NCBI RefSeq assembly: GCF_030687495.1 | Contig: NZ_CP117435.1 | Span: 1,860,001 to 1,924,000, forward strand | Reading direction: 5' to 3' | Source of the DNA: Pseudomonas sp. FP453 | Lineage (GTDB): Bacteria > Pseudomonadota > Gammaproteobacteria > Pseudomonadales > Pseudomonadaceae | DNA: 64,000 nt | Part shown: piece after piece, positions 43,456-53,577 of the stretch | Numbering within the stretch: the stretch's first letter is position 1 | Layout of the letters: each line of letters begins with the position of its first letter | The notes under the pieces: model-generated | Database searches by the model: none | Seen by the model: only the letters and a program-made list of their open reading frames with translations | What the model was told of the DNA's origin: nothing | Made by a program: the position numbers and the translations under genes

Positions 43456-44802
43456 TCAGCGCTTGACCTGCTTCAAGGTCTCGGCAATCAAAAACGCCAA
43501 CTCCAGCGACTGGTCCGCATTCATCCGTGGATCACAGTGGGTGTGATAACGGTCCGACAATCCATCTTCGGTAATCGGCCGCGCACCGCCGATGCACTCG
43601 GTGACATTCTGCCCGGTCATCTCGATATGAATCCCGCCGGCATAGCTGCCTTCCGCCTGGTGCACCTGGAAGAACTCCTTCACTTCGCCGAGGATCTGCG
43701 CAAAGTCGCGGGTCTTGTAGCCGCTGCTGGCCTTGATGGTGTTGCCGTGCATCGGGTCGGAACTCCAGAGCACCTGCTTGCCCTCGCGCTGTACAGCGCG
43801 GATGAGGTTGGGCAGGTGGTCGCCGACCTTGCCAGCGCCCATGCGCGCGATCAGGTTGAGGCGGCCGGGGTCGTTGCTTGGGTTGAGAATGTCGATCAGA
43901 CGGATCAGGTCGTCGGGGTTCATGCTTGGGCCGACCTTGACGCCGATCGGGTTGTTCACGCCGCGCAGGAATTCGACGTGGGCGCCGTCCAGCTGGCGGG
44001 TGCGGTCGCCGATCCACAGCATGTGCGCCGAGCAATCGTAGTAGTCGTTGGTCAGGCTGTCGCGGCGCACGAAGGCTTGCTCGTAGTTCAGCAGCAGCGC
44101 TTCGTGGGCGGTGAAGAAGCTGGTTTCGCGCAGTTGCGGCGAGCTGTCCATGCCACAGGCGCGCATAAAGGCCAGGGTTTCATCGATACGGTCGGCCAGT
44201 TGGCTGTACTTCTCGGCCAGGGCGGAGTTGGCGATGAAGTCCAGGTTCCACTTGTGCACCTGGTGCAGGTCGGCGAAACCGCCCTGGGCGAAGGCTCGCA
44301 GCAAGTTGAGGGTGGCGGTGGACTGGTGGTAGGACTGCAACAGGCGATCCGGGTCCGGCACGCGGCTTTTTTCATCGAAGCCGATGCCGTTGACGATGTC
44401 GCCACGGTAGGCGGGCAGGGTGATGCCGTCGATGGTTTCATCGTTGGCCGAACGCGGCTTGGCGAACTGGCCGGCCATGCGCCCGACTTTCACCACCGGG
44501 CAGCCGGCGGCGAAGGTCATCACGATGGCCATTTGCAGCAGCACTTTGAAGGTGTCGCGGATTTTCGCAGCGGAGAACTCCACAAAGCTCTCGGCGCAGT
44601 CACCGCCTTGCAACAGGAACGCGCGACCCTGGGTCACTTCGGCAAACTGACGGCGCAACTCGCGGGCTTCCCCGGCAAACACCAGCGGTGGGTAGCTGGC
44701 CAGGCTCTGCTCCACTTGCAGCAAGTGTGCAGCGTCCGGGTACTGGGGTTGTTGCTGGATCGGCAGGGCGCGCCAGCTGTCGGGGCTCCAGGGTTGGCTC
44801 AT
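43456..44802 (-). CDS. class II DAHP synthase
   Basis: This second shikimate-entry enzyme is of the plant-like class II. The 448-residue product shows [80 protein letters not shown] and [19 protein letters not shown], so the metal and phosphate ligands are complete. Length equals that of bacterial primary-metabolism members. It is monocistronic and divergent from the spermidine synthase-like gene. Confidence 0.94.
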   Translation of the reverse strand: MSQPWSPDSWRALPIQQQPQYPDAAHLLQVEQSLASYPPLVFAGEARELRRQFAEVTQGRAFLLQGGDCAESFVEFSAAKIRDTFKVLLQMAIVMTFAAGCPVVKVGRMAGQFAKPRSANDETIDGITLPAYRGDIVNGIGFDEKSRVPDPDRLLQSYHQSTATLNLLRAFAQGGFADLHQVHKWNLDFIANSALAEKYSQLADRIDETLAFMRACGMDSSPQLRETSFFTAHEALLLNYEQAFVRRDSLTNDYYDCSAHMLWIGDRTRQLDGAHVEFLRGVNNPIGVKVGPSMNPDDLIRLIDILNPSNDPGRLNLIARMGAGKVGDHLPNLIRAVQREGKQVLWSSDPMHGNTIKASSGYKTRDFAQILGEVKEFFQVHQAEGSYAGGIHIEMTGQNVTECIGGARPITEDGLSDRYHTHCDPRMNADQSLELAFLIAETLKQVKR

Positions 44803-44926
44803 CTTGAACTCGATTGGCTGATTGACGGTCGGGCGCCAATGTTATCAGCAATTAGTGCGTGACCTGTTGCCGCCGGTTGGCCGACAATCGCGCCTTTGCC
44901 GTGCGGTAAACCCTTTAGGAGTAATG

Positions 44927-45682
44927 ATGACCGAGGAGCGTGTCGAGCGCCTGTTGGCCGAAGTCCATGATGACTTCGGCATGATTCGTGTGCTCGAAGT
45001 GGCCGATTACCGTTTTCTCGAGTTTGGCGATGCCATCGAGCAAAGCTGTGTGTTCACTGCCGACCCGAGCTGGCTGGAGTACGACTACACCCGCGCGATG
45101 CTGATCGGTGCGTTGTGCCATGAGCAGCCGGAGAGCGCGCTGTTCCTTGGGCTCGGCGCCGGCACGCTGACCCAGGCGTGCCTGAAGTTCCTGCCACTGG
45201 AAGATGTCGAGGCCATCGAGCTGCGCCCGGATGTGCCGCGCCTGGCCATTGAGTACCTGGGGCTGGACGATGATCCGCGTCTGTACGTCCGCATCGGCGA
45301 CGCCCTGCAATTGCTGGAGACCGCTGAGCCGGCCGATCTGATCTTTGTCGATCTGTATACGGATGTCGGTCCTGGCGTCGGGCACTTGGCCTGGAGCTTC
45401 CTGGAGAACTGCCAGAAGAAACTCAATCCCGGCGGCTGGCTGGTGATCAACCAGTGGGCCACCGACGACGGCAAACCGTTGGGTGCGGCGTTGCTGCGCG
45501 GGTTGTATCACCGGCATTACTGGGAACTGCCGGTGAAGGAGGGCAATGTGATCTTGCTGGTGCCTTCGGAGTTGGATCAGGAGCTGGATATGCAAGCGTT
45601 GACGGCGCGTGCCGAGGCCTTGGCGCCGCGCTTGGGGTATTCGTTGCAGGCGTTGATCAAGGCTATCCGGCCGGCTACTTGA
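44927..45682 (+). CDS. spermidine synthase-like methyltransferase-fold protein
   Basis: The 251-residue protein has the Rossmann core of the polyamine synthase family: ESALFLGLGAGTLTQACLKFLP (nucleotide loop), VEAIELRPDVPRLAIEYL (acidic turn), YVRIGDALQLLE and DLIFVDLYTDVGPGVGHL. It lacks the N-terminal strand domain of classical SpeE, so its substrate is uncertain. ATG 44927 is preferred to ATG 44924 because AGGAG ends 5 bases upstream of it. A REP pair follows. Confidence 0.8.
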   Translation: MTEERVERLLAEVHDDFGMIRVLEVADYRFLEFGDAIEQSCVFTADPSWLEYDYTRAMLIGALCHEQPESALFLGLGAGTLTQACLKFLPLEDVEAIELRPDVPRLAIEYLGLDDDPRLYVRIGDALQLLETAEPADLIFVDLYTDVGPGVGHLAWSFLENCQKKLNPGGWLVINQWATDDGKPLGAALLRGLYHRHYWELPVKEGNVILLVPSELDQELDMQALTARAEALAPRLGYSLQALIKAIRPAT

Positions 45683-45692
45683 TTGCCTGAAC

Positions 45693-45790
45693 TGGCCCCT
45701 TCGCGGGCAAGCCCGCTCCCACAGGGGAATGCATTTCAACAGGGGAATGCAGTCCAAATGTGGGAGCGGGCTTGCCCGCGAAGGGGCCCT
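45693..45790. repeat. REP pair, GCGGGC variant with long matched arms
   Basis: The arms (GGCCCCTTCGCGGGCAAGCC and onward, 28 bases) are perfect complements, separated by a loop holding two copies of CAGGGGAATGCA-type sequence. It lies between convergent genes and could stop transcription both ways. Confidence 0.85.
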
Positions 45791-45800
45791 CACAGTCCAC

Positions 45801-46592
45801 TCAAATTCCCTTGAACACCCCAGGCCGCTTCTCCACCATCGCCAGCACCCCTTCCTTGGCATCCTCGCTATTCAGCAGTTTATCCACCATCGGCTGTAAT
45901 GCGGCGGCCGCCACGGTTTCGCCTTCCATCCGTGCCAAGCGCGCCGACATCAACGTCGCCTGCACCCCCAACGGCGCCTGCCGCGCAATGCGGTTGGCCA
46001 GCGCGATGGCGCGGGGCAGCAGGTCTTCACTGGCCATCACCTCCTGCACCAACCCCAGGCGCAGCGCCTCATGGGCATCGAACTCGTCACCGGTGAGCAG
46101 CCAGCGCATCGCGTTGCCCCAGCCGGCGATCTGATGAAAGCGCAACGTCGCGCCGCCAAACGGAAAGATCCCACGCTGCACTTCCATCTGCGCAAAGCGC
46201 GTGTTGCTCGCGCACAGGTTGATATCGGCTGCCAACATCAACTCGATGCCGATGGTCAGGCAATAGCCCTGGGCCGCCACGATCACCGGTTTGCTGACCC
46301 TGGGGCCGGCGAACACGCCCCATGGATCGCAGCCGCCCAGCGGCGGTTGCCAGCCACCGGCCATCACGCCGCTGACATTCGCCAGGTCGAGCCCGGCGGT
46401 GAAGTGTTCGCCGTGGGCAAACACCACGGCCACCCGGGCCTCATCATTTCGATCAAATTCGCCATACGCCAGGCTCAGCTCATTGAGCAGATCGAGGTCG
46501 AAAGCGTTGCGCTTGGCCACCCGGTCCAGGCCCAGCAGCAAGACATGGCCCTGTAATTCACGGCTGACGCGACTGCTGCTGGCTTGATTCAT
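45801..46592 (-). CDS. enoyl-CoA hydratase/isomerase family protein
   Basis: The 263-residue crotonase-fold protein shows KRNAFDLDLLNELSLAYGEF, the first oxyanion loop AHGEHFTAGLDL, and a second loop GYCLTIGIELMLAADINLCA. At the usual catalytic Glu region it reads FAQMEVQRGIFPFGGATLRF. The exact acyl-CoA substrate cannot be told. ATG 46592 (MNQASSSRVSREL) is chosen over codons further upstream that lack a ribosome site. Confidence 0.88.
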   Translation of the reverse strand: MNQASSSRVSRELQGHVLLLGLDRVAKRNAFDLDLLNELSLAYGEFDRNDEARVAVVFAHGEHFTAGLDLANVSGVMAGGWQPPLGGCDPWGVFAGPRVSKPVIVAAQGYCLTIGIELMLAADINLCASNTRFAQMEVQRGIFPFGGATLRFHQIAGWGNAMRWLLTGDEFDAHEALRLGLVQEVMASEDLLPRAIALANRIARQAPLGVQATLMSARLARMEGETVAAAALQPMVDKLLNSEDAKEGVLAMVEKRPGVFKGI

Positions 46593-47015
46593 GGGGTGTG
46601 CCCTCGGGCGCGGGAGAGGTTTCAGACCGAAGGGCCTGAAGGGTTGGGTGAACCGTTTAAGCGTTATGACCAGCAGGGCCGGGCCTTTGAAAAATAGACC
46701 CTGTGGCACTTATCTGCAAAGACTGTGACGCAGCGCGGTTTATCGGCGCTTTGCGATAAAAAAAGCTCCCTTTTTCAGGTATTTCCGGTATAGTGCGCGC
46801 CGGCCTTTAACCGGGCCGCGTTTAGGTAGCGCAATTCCCCGAAGTCAGCTTCGGCTGCACGTCCGCACAGCGGACTCTTCCTTGACGAATCTTTTTTCTT
46901 TCATTCGTTTTCGCAAATCCCCGCCGACAAAGCAGCCAGGGCGACTCTTGAGTCTCAACACGGCATGCGCAGCTTTGGAGCATGGGTCTTTGCGGATGCA
47001 CTTAGAGGCAGACCC
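46593..47015 (+). promoter_or_regulatory. promoter and structured 5' leader of the DEAD-box helicase gene
   Basis: No gene is seen in these 423 bases. A -10-like TATAGT lies at 46789-46794 without a clear -35, giving a leader of about 215 bases. In it two tight hairpins occur in tandem, CCGAAG/CTTCGG and GTCCGC/GCGGAC (46837-46876), and a small GACTC/GAGTC hairpin near 46942. Long structured leaders are a feature of cold-shock helicase messages. Confidence 0.5.
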
Positions 47016-48689
47016 ATGACCCAGGAAACCGGCGGCTTCGCCGCTTTTAATCTTAACCCGAACATTCTTGCTGCCGTCATCGCGACTGGCTACGAAGAAC
47101 CTTCGGCGATTCAGCAGCAATCGATCCCGATCATCATGGCCGGCAAAGACATGATTGGCCAGGCGCAAACCGGTACCGGTAAAACCGCCGCGTTCGCCCT
47201 GCCTATCCTGCACTGCATCGATCCTGCCAAGCGCGAGCCGCAAGCCCTGATCCTGGCGCCAACCCGTGAGTTGGCGCTGCAAGTAGCAACCGCTTTCGAA
47301 ACCTACGCCAAGCAAATGCCAGGTGTAACCGTTGTGGCCGTTTACGGCGGCGCGCCTATGGGCCCACAACTGAAAGCAATCCGTAATGGCGCACAGATCG
47401 TTGTCGCCACGCCGGGCCGTCTGTGCGACCACCTGCGTCGTGACGAGAAAGTGCTGTCGACCGTGAACCACCTGGTTCTCGACGAAGCTGACGAAATGTT
47501 GAAGCTGGGCTTCATGGATGACCTGGAAGTCATCTTCAAGGCACTGCCACCGACCCGTCAGACGGTACTGTTCTCGGCGACCCTGCCACAGTCGATCCGT
47601 GCCATTGCCGAACGTCACCTGCGTGACCCAGAGCACGTCAAGATCCAGACCAAGACTCAGACCGTTACCGCGATCGAACAGGCTCACCTGTTGGTTCACG
47701 CTGACCAGAAGACCTCGGCTGTATTGAGCCTGCTGGAAGTCGAAGACTTCGACGCCCTGATCATGTTCGTGCGCACCAAGCAAGCGACCCTGGACCTGGC
47801 CAGTGCCCTGGAAGCCAAAGGCTACAAAGCCGCTGCGCTGAACGGTGACATCGCCCAGAACCAACGTGAGCGCGTGATCGACTCCCTCAAGGATGGCCGT
47901 CTGGACATCGTTGTAGCGACCGACGTTGCCGCTCGTGGCCTCGACGTTCCACGTATCACCCACGTGTTCAACGTTGACATGCCATACGATCCAGAGTCCT
48001 ACGTTCACCGTATCGGCCGTACCGGCCGTGCCGGTCGCGAAGGTCGTGCACTGCTGCTGGTGACTCCACGTGAGCGCCGCATGCTGCAAGTGATCGAGCG
48101 TGTAACCGGTCAGAAAGTTGCAGAAGTGCGCCTGCCGGATGCTCAAGCAGTTCTGGATGCGCGCATCAAGAAACTGACCAACAGCCTGTCGCCACTGGTG
48201 GCTGACGCTGAATCGACCCACGGCGACTTGCTGGACCGCCTGACCGCCGATATCGGTTGCACCCCACGTGCTCTGGCTGCCGCCCTGCTGCGCAAAGCAA
48301 CCAACGGTCAAGCCCTGACCCTGGCTGCGATCGAGAAAGAACGCCCACTGGTTCCGAACAACGCGCCACGCGGTGATCGTCCAGAGCGTACTGGCGACCG
48401 TCCAGACCGTGGTGATCGTGAGCGTCGTGCTCCGGTTCCTTTGGCTGAAGGCCGCGCTCGTTGCCGTACCGCGCTGGGCGCGCGTGATGGTATTGCTGCC
48501 AAGAACCTGCTGGGCGCTATCCTCAACGAGGGTGGCCTGGCACGTGAAGCCATCGGTCGCATCCAGGTTCGTGACAGCTTCTCCCTGGTGGAGCTGCCGG
48601 AAGACGGTCTGGAAAAACTGCTGGCCAAGCTGAAAGACACACGCGTTGCCGGTAAGCAGCTGAAGCTGCGTCGCTACCGCGAAGATTGA
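47016..48689 (+). CDS. deaD: DEAD-box ATP-dependent RNA helicase (DeaD/CsdA type)
   Basis: The 557-residue helicase unwinds RNA in ribosome assembly and mRNA turnover, especially in the cold. Motifs in order: Q motif (EEPSAIQQQSIP), AQTGTGKT, PTRELALQ, GGAPMG, TPGRL, DEADEML, SATLP, VATDVAARGLDV, HRIGRTGRAG. The C-terminal part has a DbpA-type RNA-binding domain (KNLLGAILNEGGLAREAIGRI). Between the two lies a charged linker with GDRPERTGDRPDRGDRERR. GAGG before ATG 47016 supports the start. Codon use is that of a highly expressed gene. Confidence 0.9.
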   Translation: MTQETGGFAAFNLNPNILAAVIATGYEEPSAIQQQSIPIIMAGKDMIGQAQTGTGKTAAFALPILHCIDPAKREPQALILAPTRELALQVATAFETYAKQMPGVTVVAVYGGAPMGPQLKAIRNGAQIVVATPGRLCDHLRRDEKVLSTVNHLVLDEADEMLKLGFMDDLEVIFKALPPTRQTVLFSATLPQSIRAIAERHLRDPEHVKIQTKTQTVTAIEQAHLLVHADQKTSAVLSLLEVEDFDALIMFVRTKQATLDLASALEAKGYKAAALNGDIAQNQRERVIDSLKDGRLDIVVATDVAARGLDVPRITHVFNVDMPYDPESYVHRIGRTGRAGREGRALLLVTPRERRMLQVIERVTGQKVAEVRLPDAQAVLDARIKKLTNSLSPLVADAESTHGDLLDRLTADIGCTPRALAAALLRKATNGQALTLAAIEKERPLVPNNAPRGDRPERTGDRPDRGDRERRAPVPLAEGRARCRTALGARDGIAAKNLLGAILNEGGLAREAIGRIQVRDSFSLVELPEDGLEKLLAKLKDTRVAGKQLKLRRYRED

Positions 48690-48715
48690 TCCGCCCCTGG
48701 GCTGATTGATCGCAC

Positions 48716-48750
48716 ATAAAAAATCCCCGACTGGTTCGGGGATTTTTTTT
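48716..48750 (+). terminator. terminator after deaD
   Basis: AAATCCCCGA and TCGGGGATTT pair around CTGGT, followed by T6, about 27 bases past the deaD stop. Confidence 0.88.
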
Positions 48751-48780
48751 GCCTGCTCAATCTAGGGTCAGCCCCAATCA

Positions 48781-48870
48781 GTGTGGGAGCTGGCTTGCCT
48801 GCGATAGCGGTGGTTCAGTCAGCACATTGGTCACTGTTACACCGCCATCGCAGGCAAGCCAGCTCCCACA
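48781..48870. repeat. REP pair, GCAGGC variant
   Basis: GTGTGGGAGCTGGCTTGCCT and its complement face each other over about 35 bases, between deaD and the convergent dioxygenase gene. Confidence 0.85.
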
Positions 48871-48889
48871 GAGAGGCGCACGTTTTCCT

Positions 48890-49657
48890 TCAGCCGAATC
48901 GATAGATGTCCATCCCCAAGGCGCCCATGGTGAAGCCTTGGTGCGCGATGCTGAAATCCCCACCGGCACCACGCGCAAAGTACAGCGGCAACAGGTGCTC
49001 GTCGCTGGGATGGCTGCGCACGGCATGCGGTGCTTGGCGCCGATAATCATGCAGCGCGCTTTCATGATTGGCCGCCAGCTTGTCCACCACCCAATCACGG
49101 AAATCCCGCGCCCACGGCTCGATGCTCTCCGGTCCGGCGTGCCAGTCCAGCTCGCCGAGGTTGTGGGTGATGCTGCCCGAACCGATGAGCAGCACGCCTT
49201 GCCCGCGCAGGCTGGCAAGCGCATGCCCGACCCGCGTCTGCAGGGCAGGGCCCATGCGGCTGGGCAGGGAAACCTGCACCACCGGGATATCCGCCGCCGG
49301 GTACATCAGCGACAGTGGCACCCAGGTACCATGGTCGAAGGGCCGACGCTCATCGATGCGCGCGTCCAGGCCGTCGGCGTGCAGCAACTCGACAATCTCG
49401 CCGGCCAGCTGTGGGTTGCCCGGTGCCGGGTATTGCACGGCAAACAATTCACGTGGGAAGCCACCGAAGTCGTGCCAGGTTTCCGGTGCGGCGCTGCCGC
49501 TGATCAGCAGTTCTTGGCTTTCCCAGTGCGCCGAAACCACCACGATCGCCTTTGGACGTGGCAGTTGCGCGGCCAGACGTTGCAAGGCCGGGCCACTGGC
49601 GCCGGGTTGCAGGGCGAGCATGGGCGAACCATGGGAGATAAACAGGCTAGGGAGCAT
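48890..49657 (-). CDS. ygiD: 4,5-DOPA dioxygenase extradiol family protein (YgiD/LigB)
   Basis: The 255-residue protein is a class III ring-cleavage dioxygenase of the LigB-like YgiD family. Metal and catalytic residues are visible in LFISHGSPMLAL (His), VVSAHWES (His), PFDHGTWVPL (His), SITHNL and ARDFRDWV. YgiD of E. coli opens L-DOPA; natural substrate here is unknown. It is divergent from the tpm gene; an AGATCATTGATCT palindrome (49698-49710) lies between them. Confidence 0.85.
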   Translation of the reverse strand: MLPSLFISHGSPMLALQPGASGPALQRLAAQLPRPKAIVVVSAHWESQELLISGSAAPETWHDFGGFPRELFAVQYPAPGNPQLAGEIVELLHADGLDARIDERRPFDHGTWVPLSLMYPAADIPVVQVSLPSRMGPALQTRVGHALASLRGQGVLLIGSGSITHNLGELDWHAGPESIEPWARDFRDWVVDKLAANHESALHDYRRQAPHAVRSHPSDEHLLPLYFARGAGGDFSIAHQGFTMGALGMDIYRFG

Positions 49658-49760
49658 AAGAAGGGTCCTGAGCGTTAATATGGGCCCATCTTCAATCAGA
49701 TCATTGATCTAAATCTAATATAAGTTTTAGCGCTATTTGATCGAATTTTCGGGGTGATCC

Positions 49761-50411
49761 ATGGAGCCTAAGTTTTGGCAGGAGCGCTGGGCGCGCAATC
49801 AGATCGGCTTTCACTTGCCCGAGGTCAACCCTTATCTGCAACGGCACTGGCCGTCGCTGGCGGTAGGCGCCAAAGTGCTGGTGCCTTTGTGCGGCAAGAG
49901 CCTGGACCTGATGTGGCTGGCCAGCCAAGGCCTGCGGGTAGTGGGTGTGGAACTGTCGGAGCAGGCGGTCGAGGCGTTTTTCAGTGAGCAGAATCTGACG
50001 CCGCGCATCACCGAGCGGGGTGTGTTCAAGGTGTATCAGGCGGATCTGATCGAGATCTGGTGCGGCGATTTCTTCGCGTTGGATGCCGAGGTGCTGGCCG
50101 ATTGCGCGGCGCTTTATGATCGCGCCGCGTTGATTGCCTTGCCGCCGCTGATGCGGGCGCAGTACACCGATCATCTGAATGCGTGGCTGCCATCAGGTTG
50201 CCAAGGGTTGTTGGTGACCTTGGACTACGAGCAAGTGCAGAAGGCGGGGCCTCCGTTCGCGGTGACGGATGAAGAGGTGCAGCTGCTGCTAGGCGAGCAC
50301 TGGGCGCTGCAGGTGCTGCTAGAGCAGGACATCCTGGGTGAGAGCTGGAAGTTTGTGCAGGACGGCGTGACGCGGCTTGAGGAGCGGGTGTATCAGTTGG
50401 TCAAGCGCTGA
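49761..50411 (+). CDS. tpm: thiopurine S-methyltransferase
   Basis: The 216-residue SAM-dependent enzyme begins [30 protein letters not shown], the family signature. It has [33 protein letters not shown] for SAM binding and [15 protein letters not shown] ([15 protein letters not shown]). In Pseudomonas it methylates tellurite, selenite and thiopurines. A purine-rich GGGGTGATCC precedes ATG 49761. A REP pair and a terminator follow. Confidence 0.93.
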   Translation: MEPKFWQERWARNQIGFHLPEVNPYLQRHWPSLAVGAKVLVPLCGKSLDLMWLASQGLRVVGVELSEQAVEAFFSEQNLTPRITERGVFKVYQADLIEIWCGDFFALDAEVLADCAALYDRAALIALPPLMRAQYTDHLNAWLPSGCQGLLVTLDYEQVQKAGPPFAVTDEEVQLLLGEHWALQVLLEQDILGESWKFVQDGVTRLEERVYQLVKR

Positions 50412-50419
50412 ATCTGCTG

Positions 50420-50512
50420 GCGCCATCGCGGGCAAGCCCGCTCCCACAGGGGAGCGCATTTCAACAGGGGAATGCAGCTCGAATGTGGGAGCCGGGCTTG
50501 CCCGCGATGGCG
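50420..50512. repeat. REP pair, GCGGGC variant, one arm with an extra C
   Basis: Arms GCGCCATCGCGGGCAAGCCC and its complement surround about 35 bases. The right arm reads GAGCCGGGC instead of GAGCGGGC, a one-base insertion that leaves a bulge. Confidence 0.8.
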
Positions 50513-50526
50513 ATGTAAGCACCCAC

Positions 50527-50557
50527 AAAAAAGGGGCGATCAGATCGCCCCTTTTTG
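50527..50557. terminator. bidirectional terminator between tpm and htpX
   Basis: AAAAGGGGCGAT and ATCGCCCCTTTT pair around CAG, with runs of A and T on either side. Confidence 0.88.
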
Positions 50558-50573
50558 TGACACCCCTGGCCTG

Positions 50574-51461
50574 TCAGCCCCGACGACGCAGTGCGTCGAT
50601 CCGCTCTTCCAGCGGCGGGTGGCTCATGAACATCCGAGCAAAACCTTGCTTGATGCCACCGTTGATGCCGAAGGCGGTCAGGCTGTCCGGCATATGCACC
50701 GGCAGGCCTTGTTCGGAGCGCAGGTGTTGCAGCGCTGCGATCATCGCCCCGGTACCGGCCAGGCGGGCACCGGCTTCGTCTGCCCGGAATTCCCGTTTGC
50801 GCGAGAACCACATGGTGATCGCACTGGCCAGGAAGCCCAGTACCAATTCGGCGAAGATGGTCGCCACGTAGTAGGCAATGCCGCGGCCTTCTTCGTTCTT
50901 GAAGATCACCTTGTCGACAAAGTTGCCGATGATCCGGGCGAAGAACATCACGAAGGTGTTCACCACGCCTTGCACCAGCGCCAGGGTGACCATGTCACCG
51001 TTGGCCACGTGGCCGATCTCGTGGGCCAGTACCGCCTTCACTTCGTCATACGAGAAGCGTTCCAGCATGCCCTGGCTCACTGCAACGAGCGCGTCGTTCT
51101 TGTTCCAGCCAGTGGCAAAGGCGTTGGCTTCATAAGCCGGGAAGATCCCGACCTCGGGCATCTTGATACCGGCCTCGCGGGACAATTGCTCGACGGTCTG
51201 CAGCAACCATTGCTCATGCCGGGTGCGTGGCTGGGTGATGACTTGGGTGCTGGTGCTCATTTTCGCCATCCACTTGGAGATGAACAGCGAGAACAGCGAA
51301 CCGGCAAAACCAAAGACCGCACAGAAAACCAGCAGCTGATTGAGGTTCAGGTCAACCCCGTTGGCCGCCATGAACCCGTTGAAGCCAAAAAGGCTCAGGG
51401 TGATGCTGGCAATCAGCACGACCGCCAGGTTAGTGGCCAAGAACAGCAGGATGCGCATCAT
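50574..51461 (-). CDS. htpX: membrane zinc metalloprotease HtpX
   Basis: HtpX is an inner-membrane M48 protease that degrades misfolded membrane proteins. The 295-residue product has two N-terminal helices, the zinc motif HEIGH ([15 protein letters not shown]), two more helices, and the third-ligand region EFRADEAGA. The start [15 protein letters not shown] matches relatives. GAGGAG precedes it. A heat-shock or Cpx-type promoter was not identified in the 300 bases upstream. Confidence 0.95.
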   Translation of the reverse strand: MMRILLFLATNLAVVLIASITLSLFGFNGFMAANGVDLNLNQLLVFCAVFGFAGSLFSLFISKWMAKMSTSTQVITQPRTRHEQWLLQTVEQLSREAGIKMPEVGIFPAYEANAFATGWNKNDALVAVSQGMLERFSYDEVKAVLAHEIGHVANGDMVTLALVQGVVNTFVMFFARIIGNFVDKVIFKNEEGRGIAYYVATIFAELVLGFLASAITMWFSRKREFRADEAGARLAGTGAMIAALQHLRSEQGLPVHMPDSLTAFGINGGIKQGFARMFMSHPPLEERIDALRRRG

Positions 51462-51765
51462 GGTTGTAGAGTTCTCCTCATGCTTAATATGTCGCGTACT
51501 GCGGGGTATATAAGGTGCGGCATGGGGCTATTCAACCGAGCGACTATTTCAAACTGTGTCCTACAGCTTGAATGTAGAGCCTTGAAGGGATTTTCCGACC
51601 TGGAAAACCGCTCGTGATCGTCGCACCCATGCCTTCGCGTCCCGTAATTATAGGGGGCTTGCCGATCCTTGGCAGGCAGTGACAGGGGAAGGGGAGCAAA
51701 AGGCAGAGAAGTGTTGCCAGATACTCGCTGTACGACCGATTCTCGGTCGCACAGCGCCATTGTCG
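51462..51765. other. gene-free stretch between htpX and alaA
   Basis: These 304 bases separate two minus-strand genes. They should hold the htpX promoter and the end of the alaA transcript. No gene, REP or clear terminator was seen; a frame at 51458-51760 on the minus strand has no family features. Confidence 0.45.
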
Positions 51766-52977
51766 TTACTGGCGATAGGACTTCAGGAAGTTGCCGATGC
51801 GACCAATGGCCATGTCCAGGTCATCCACGCGCGGCAAGGTCACGACGCGGAAGTGATCCGGCCACGGCCAGTTGAAGGCGGTGCCCTGGACCACCAGCAG
51901 CTTTTCCGACAACAGCAGGTCGAGCACGAACTTCTCGTCGTTGAAGATGGGGCAGACTTTCGGGTCGATCCGTGGGAACGCGTACAGCGCGCCCATGGGT
52001 TTCACGCAGCTGACGCCGGGGATCGCGTTGAGCAGCTCCCAGGTACGGTTGCGCTGCTCCAGCAGGCGGCCCTGAGGCAGGACCAGGTCGTTGATGCTCT
52101 GGTAGCCGCCAAGGGCGGTCTGGATGGCGTGCTGGCTCGGCACGTTGGCACACAGGCGCATGTTGGCCAGCATGTCGATGCCTTCGATGTAGCTCTGGGC
52201 ATTGTGCTTGGGCCCGGAAATGGCGATCCAGCCGGAGCGGAAACCCGCCACGCGGTAGGACTTGGACAGGCCGTTGAAGGTCAGGCACAGCAGGTCCGGC
52301 GCCAGGGAGGCGGTGCACACGTGCACGGCGTCGTCGTAGAGGATCTTGTCGTAGATCTCGTCGGAGAACACCACCAGATTGTGCTGGCGCGCCAGTTCCA
52401 GCATGCCCAGCAGGACTTCCTTGGAGTACACGGCACCGGTCGGGTTGTTCGGGTTGATGATCACCAGGGCCTTGGTGTTCGGTGTGATCTTGGCTTTGAT
52501 GTCGGCCAGGTCCGGGAACCAGTCGGCGCCTTCGTCACACAGGTAATGTACCGGGTGGCCACCAGCCAGGGTCACGGCGGCGGTCCACAGCGGGTAGTCC
52601 GGCGCCGGCACCAGCACTTCGTCGCCGTTGTTGAGCAGGGCCTGCATGGACATCACGATCAGCTCGGACACGCCATTGCCCAGGTAGATGTCTTCGATGC
52701 CGACGCCTTCCACCTGCTTCTGCTGGTAGTACTGCATCACCGCCTTGCGCGCGCTGAACAGGCCCTTGGAGTCACTGTAGCCCTGGGCGGTTGGCAGGTT
52801 GCGGATCACGTCCTGGAGGATTTCGTCCGGCGCTTCGAAACCAAAGGGCGCCGGGTTGCCGATGTTCAGCTTGAGGATGCGATGGCCTTCCTCTTCCAGG
52901 CGCTTGGCGTGCTTGAGCACTGGGCCGCGAATGTCGTAGCAGACGTTGGCGAGCTTGTTCGATTTGCTGACCTGCAT
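51766..52977 (-). CDS. alaA: alanine/glutamate-pyruvate aminotransferase AlaA
   Basis: This PLP enzyme makes alanine from pyruvate and glutamate. The 403-residue product matches E. coli AlaA along its length: SNKLANVCYDIRGPVLKHAKRLEEEG at the start, APDYPLWTAAV, INPNNPTGAVYSKE, SDEIYDKILYD, the PLP lysine in FNGLSKSYRVAGFRSGW, and FNWPWPDHFRVVTLPRVDD near the end. It is divergent from msrB across about 200 bases. Confidence 0.93.
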   Translation of the reverse strand: MQVSKSNKLANVCYDIRGPVLKHAKRLEEEGHRILKLNIGNPAPFGFEAPDEILQDVIRNLPTAQGYSDSKGLFSARKAVMQYYQQKQVEGVGIEDIYLGNGVSELIVMSMQALLNNGDEVLVPAPDYPLWTAAVTLAGGHPVHYLCDEGADWFPDLADIKAKITPNTKALVIINPNNPTGAVYSKEVLLGMLELARQHNLVVFSDEIYDKILYDDAVHVCTASLAPDLLCLTFNGLSKSYRVAGFRSGWIAISGPKHNAQSYIEGIDMLANMRLCANVPSQHAIQTALGGYQSINDLVLPQGRLLEQRNRTWELLNAIPGVSCVKPMGALYAFPRIDPKVCPIFNDEKFVLDLLLSEKLLVVQGTAFNWPWPDHFRVVTLPRVDDLDMAIGRIGNFLKSYRQ

Positions 52978-53179
52978 GGCGATGTGATCCTGAAAATGAA
53001 CGATCCAGAAGGTAGGGGCACTACCGTACTGTGAATCCTGCGGGGCCCGCACCCATAAATACGTTTGAATGCCGGTAGCGCGGGTGCCAGACTGGCGTTT
53101 TGAAGAGGCGCAATCATACGTGCCACCTGATCTACGGAAAAGACACAGATCAGGGTTTTTCAGTTGCCGAGGTGTACCG

Positions 53180-53572
53180 ATGGAAAAGTTGCAGAAAACC
53201 GTTGATGAGTGGAAGGCGATGCTCGACCCCGAGCAGTACAACGTGTGCCGTCTCAAGGGCACCGAGCGACCTTTCAGCGGCAAGTACAATGCCACCAAGA
53301 CCGATGGCGTCTATCACTGCATCTGCTGCAATGAGCCGTTGTTTGATTCCAGCACCAAATTCGATTCGGGTTGCGGCTGGCCGAGCTTCTACGCGCCGAT
53401 TGCCGACAGCGCGATGATCGAGATCCGTGACGTCAGCCACGGCATGATCCGCACCGAAGTCACCTGTGCCAAGTGCGACGCGCACCTGGGCCACGTGTTC
53501 CCGGACGGCCCGCCGCCGACGGGGTTGCGCTATTGCATCAACTCGGTGTGCCTGGACTTCGTACCCCGCTAG
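53180..53572 (+). CDS. msrB: peptide-methionine (R)-S-oxide reductase MsrB
   Basis: MsrB repairs the R form of methionine sulfoxide in proteins. The 131-residue product has two zinc CxxC pairs (YHCICCNEP and [11 protein letters not shown]), [11 protein letters not shown], and the catalytic cysteine in [15 protein letters not shown] 53180 is chosen since GAGG lies 7 bases upstream and the protein then begins [15 protein letters not shown]; earlier in-frame codons are leader. Confidence 0.95.
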   Translation: MEKLQKTVDEWKAMLDPEQYNVCRLKGTERPFSGKYNATKTDGVYHCICCNEPLFDSSTKFDSGCGWPSFYAPIADSAMIEIRDVSHGMIRTEVTCAKCDAHLGHVFPDGPPPTGLRYCINSVCLDFVPR

Positions 53573-53577
53573 ACGAT

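Noticed and set aside
43537..44862. 441-codon plus-strand frame opposite the class II DAHP synthase
   Set aside because: The minus-strand gene has all family motifs; this frame has none.
46845..48311. 488-codon minus-strand frame opposite deaD
   Set aside because: Shadow of deaD and its leader; no recognisable domain.
51679..53034. 451-codon plus-strand frame opposite alaA
   Set aside because: Shadow of alaA; composition is typical of an antisense high-GC frame.
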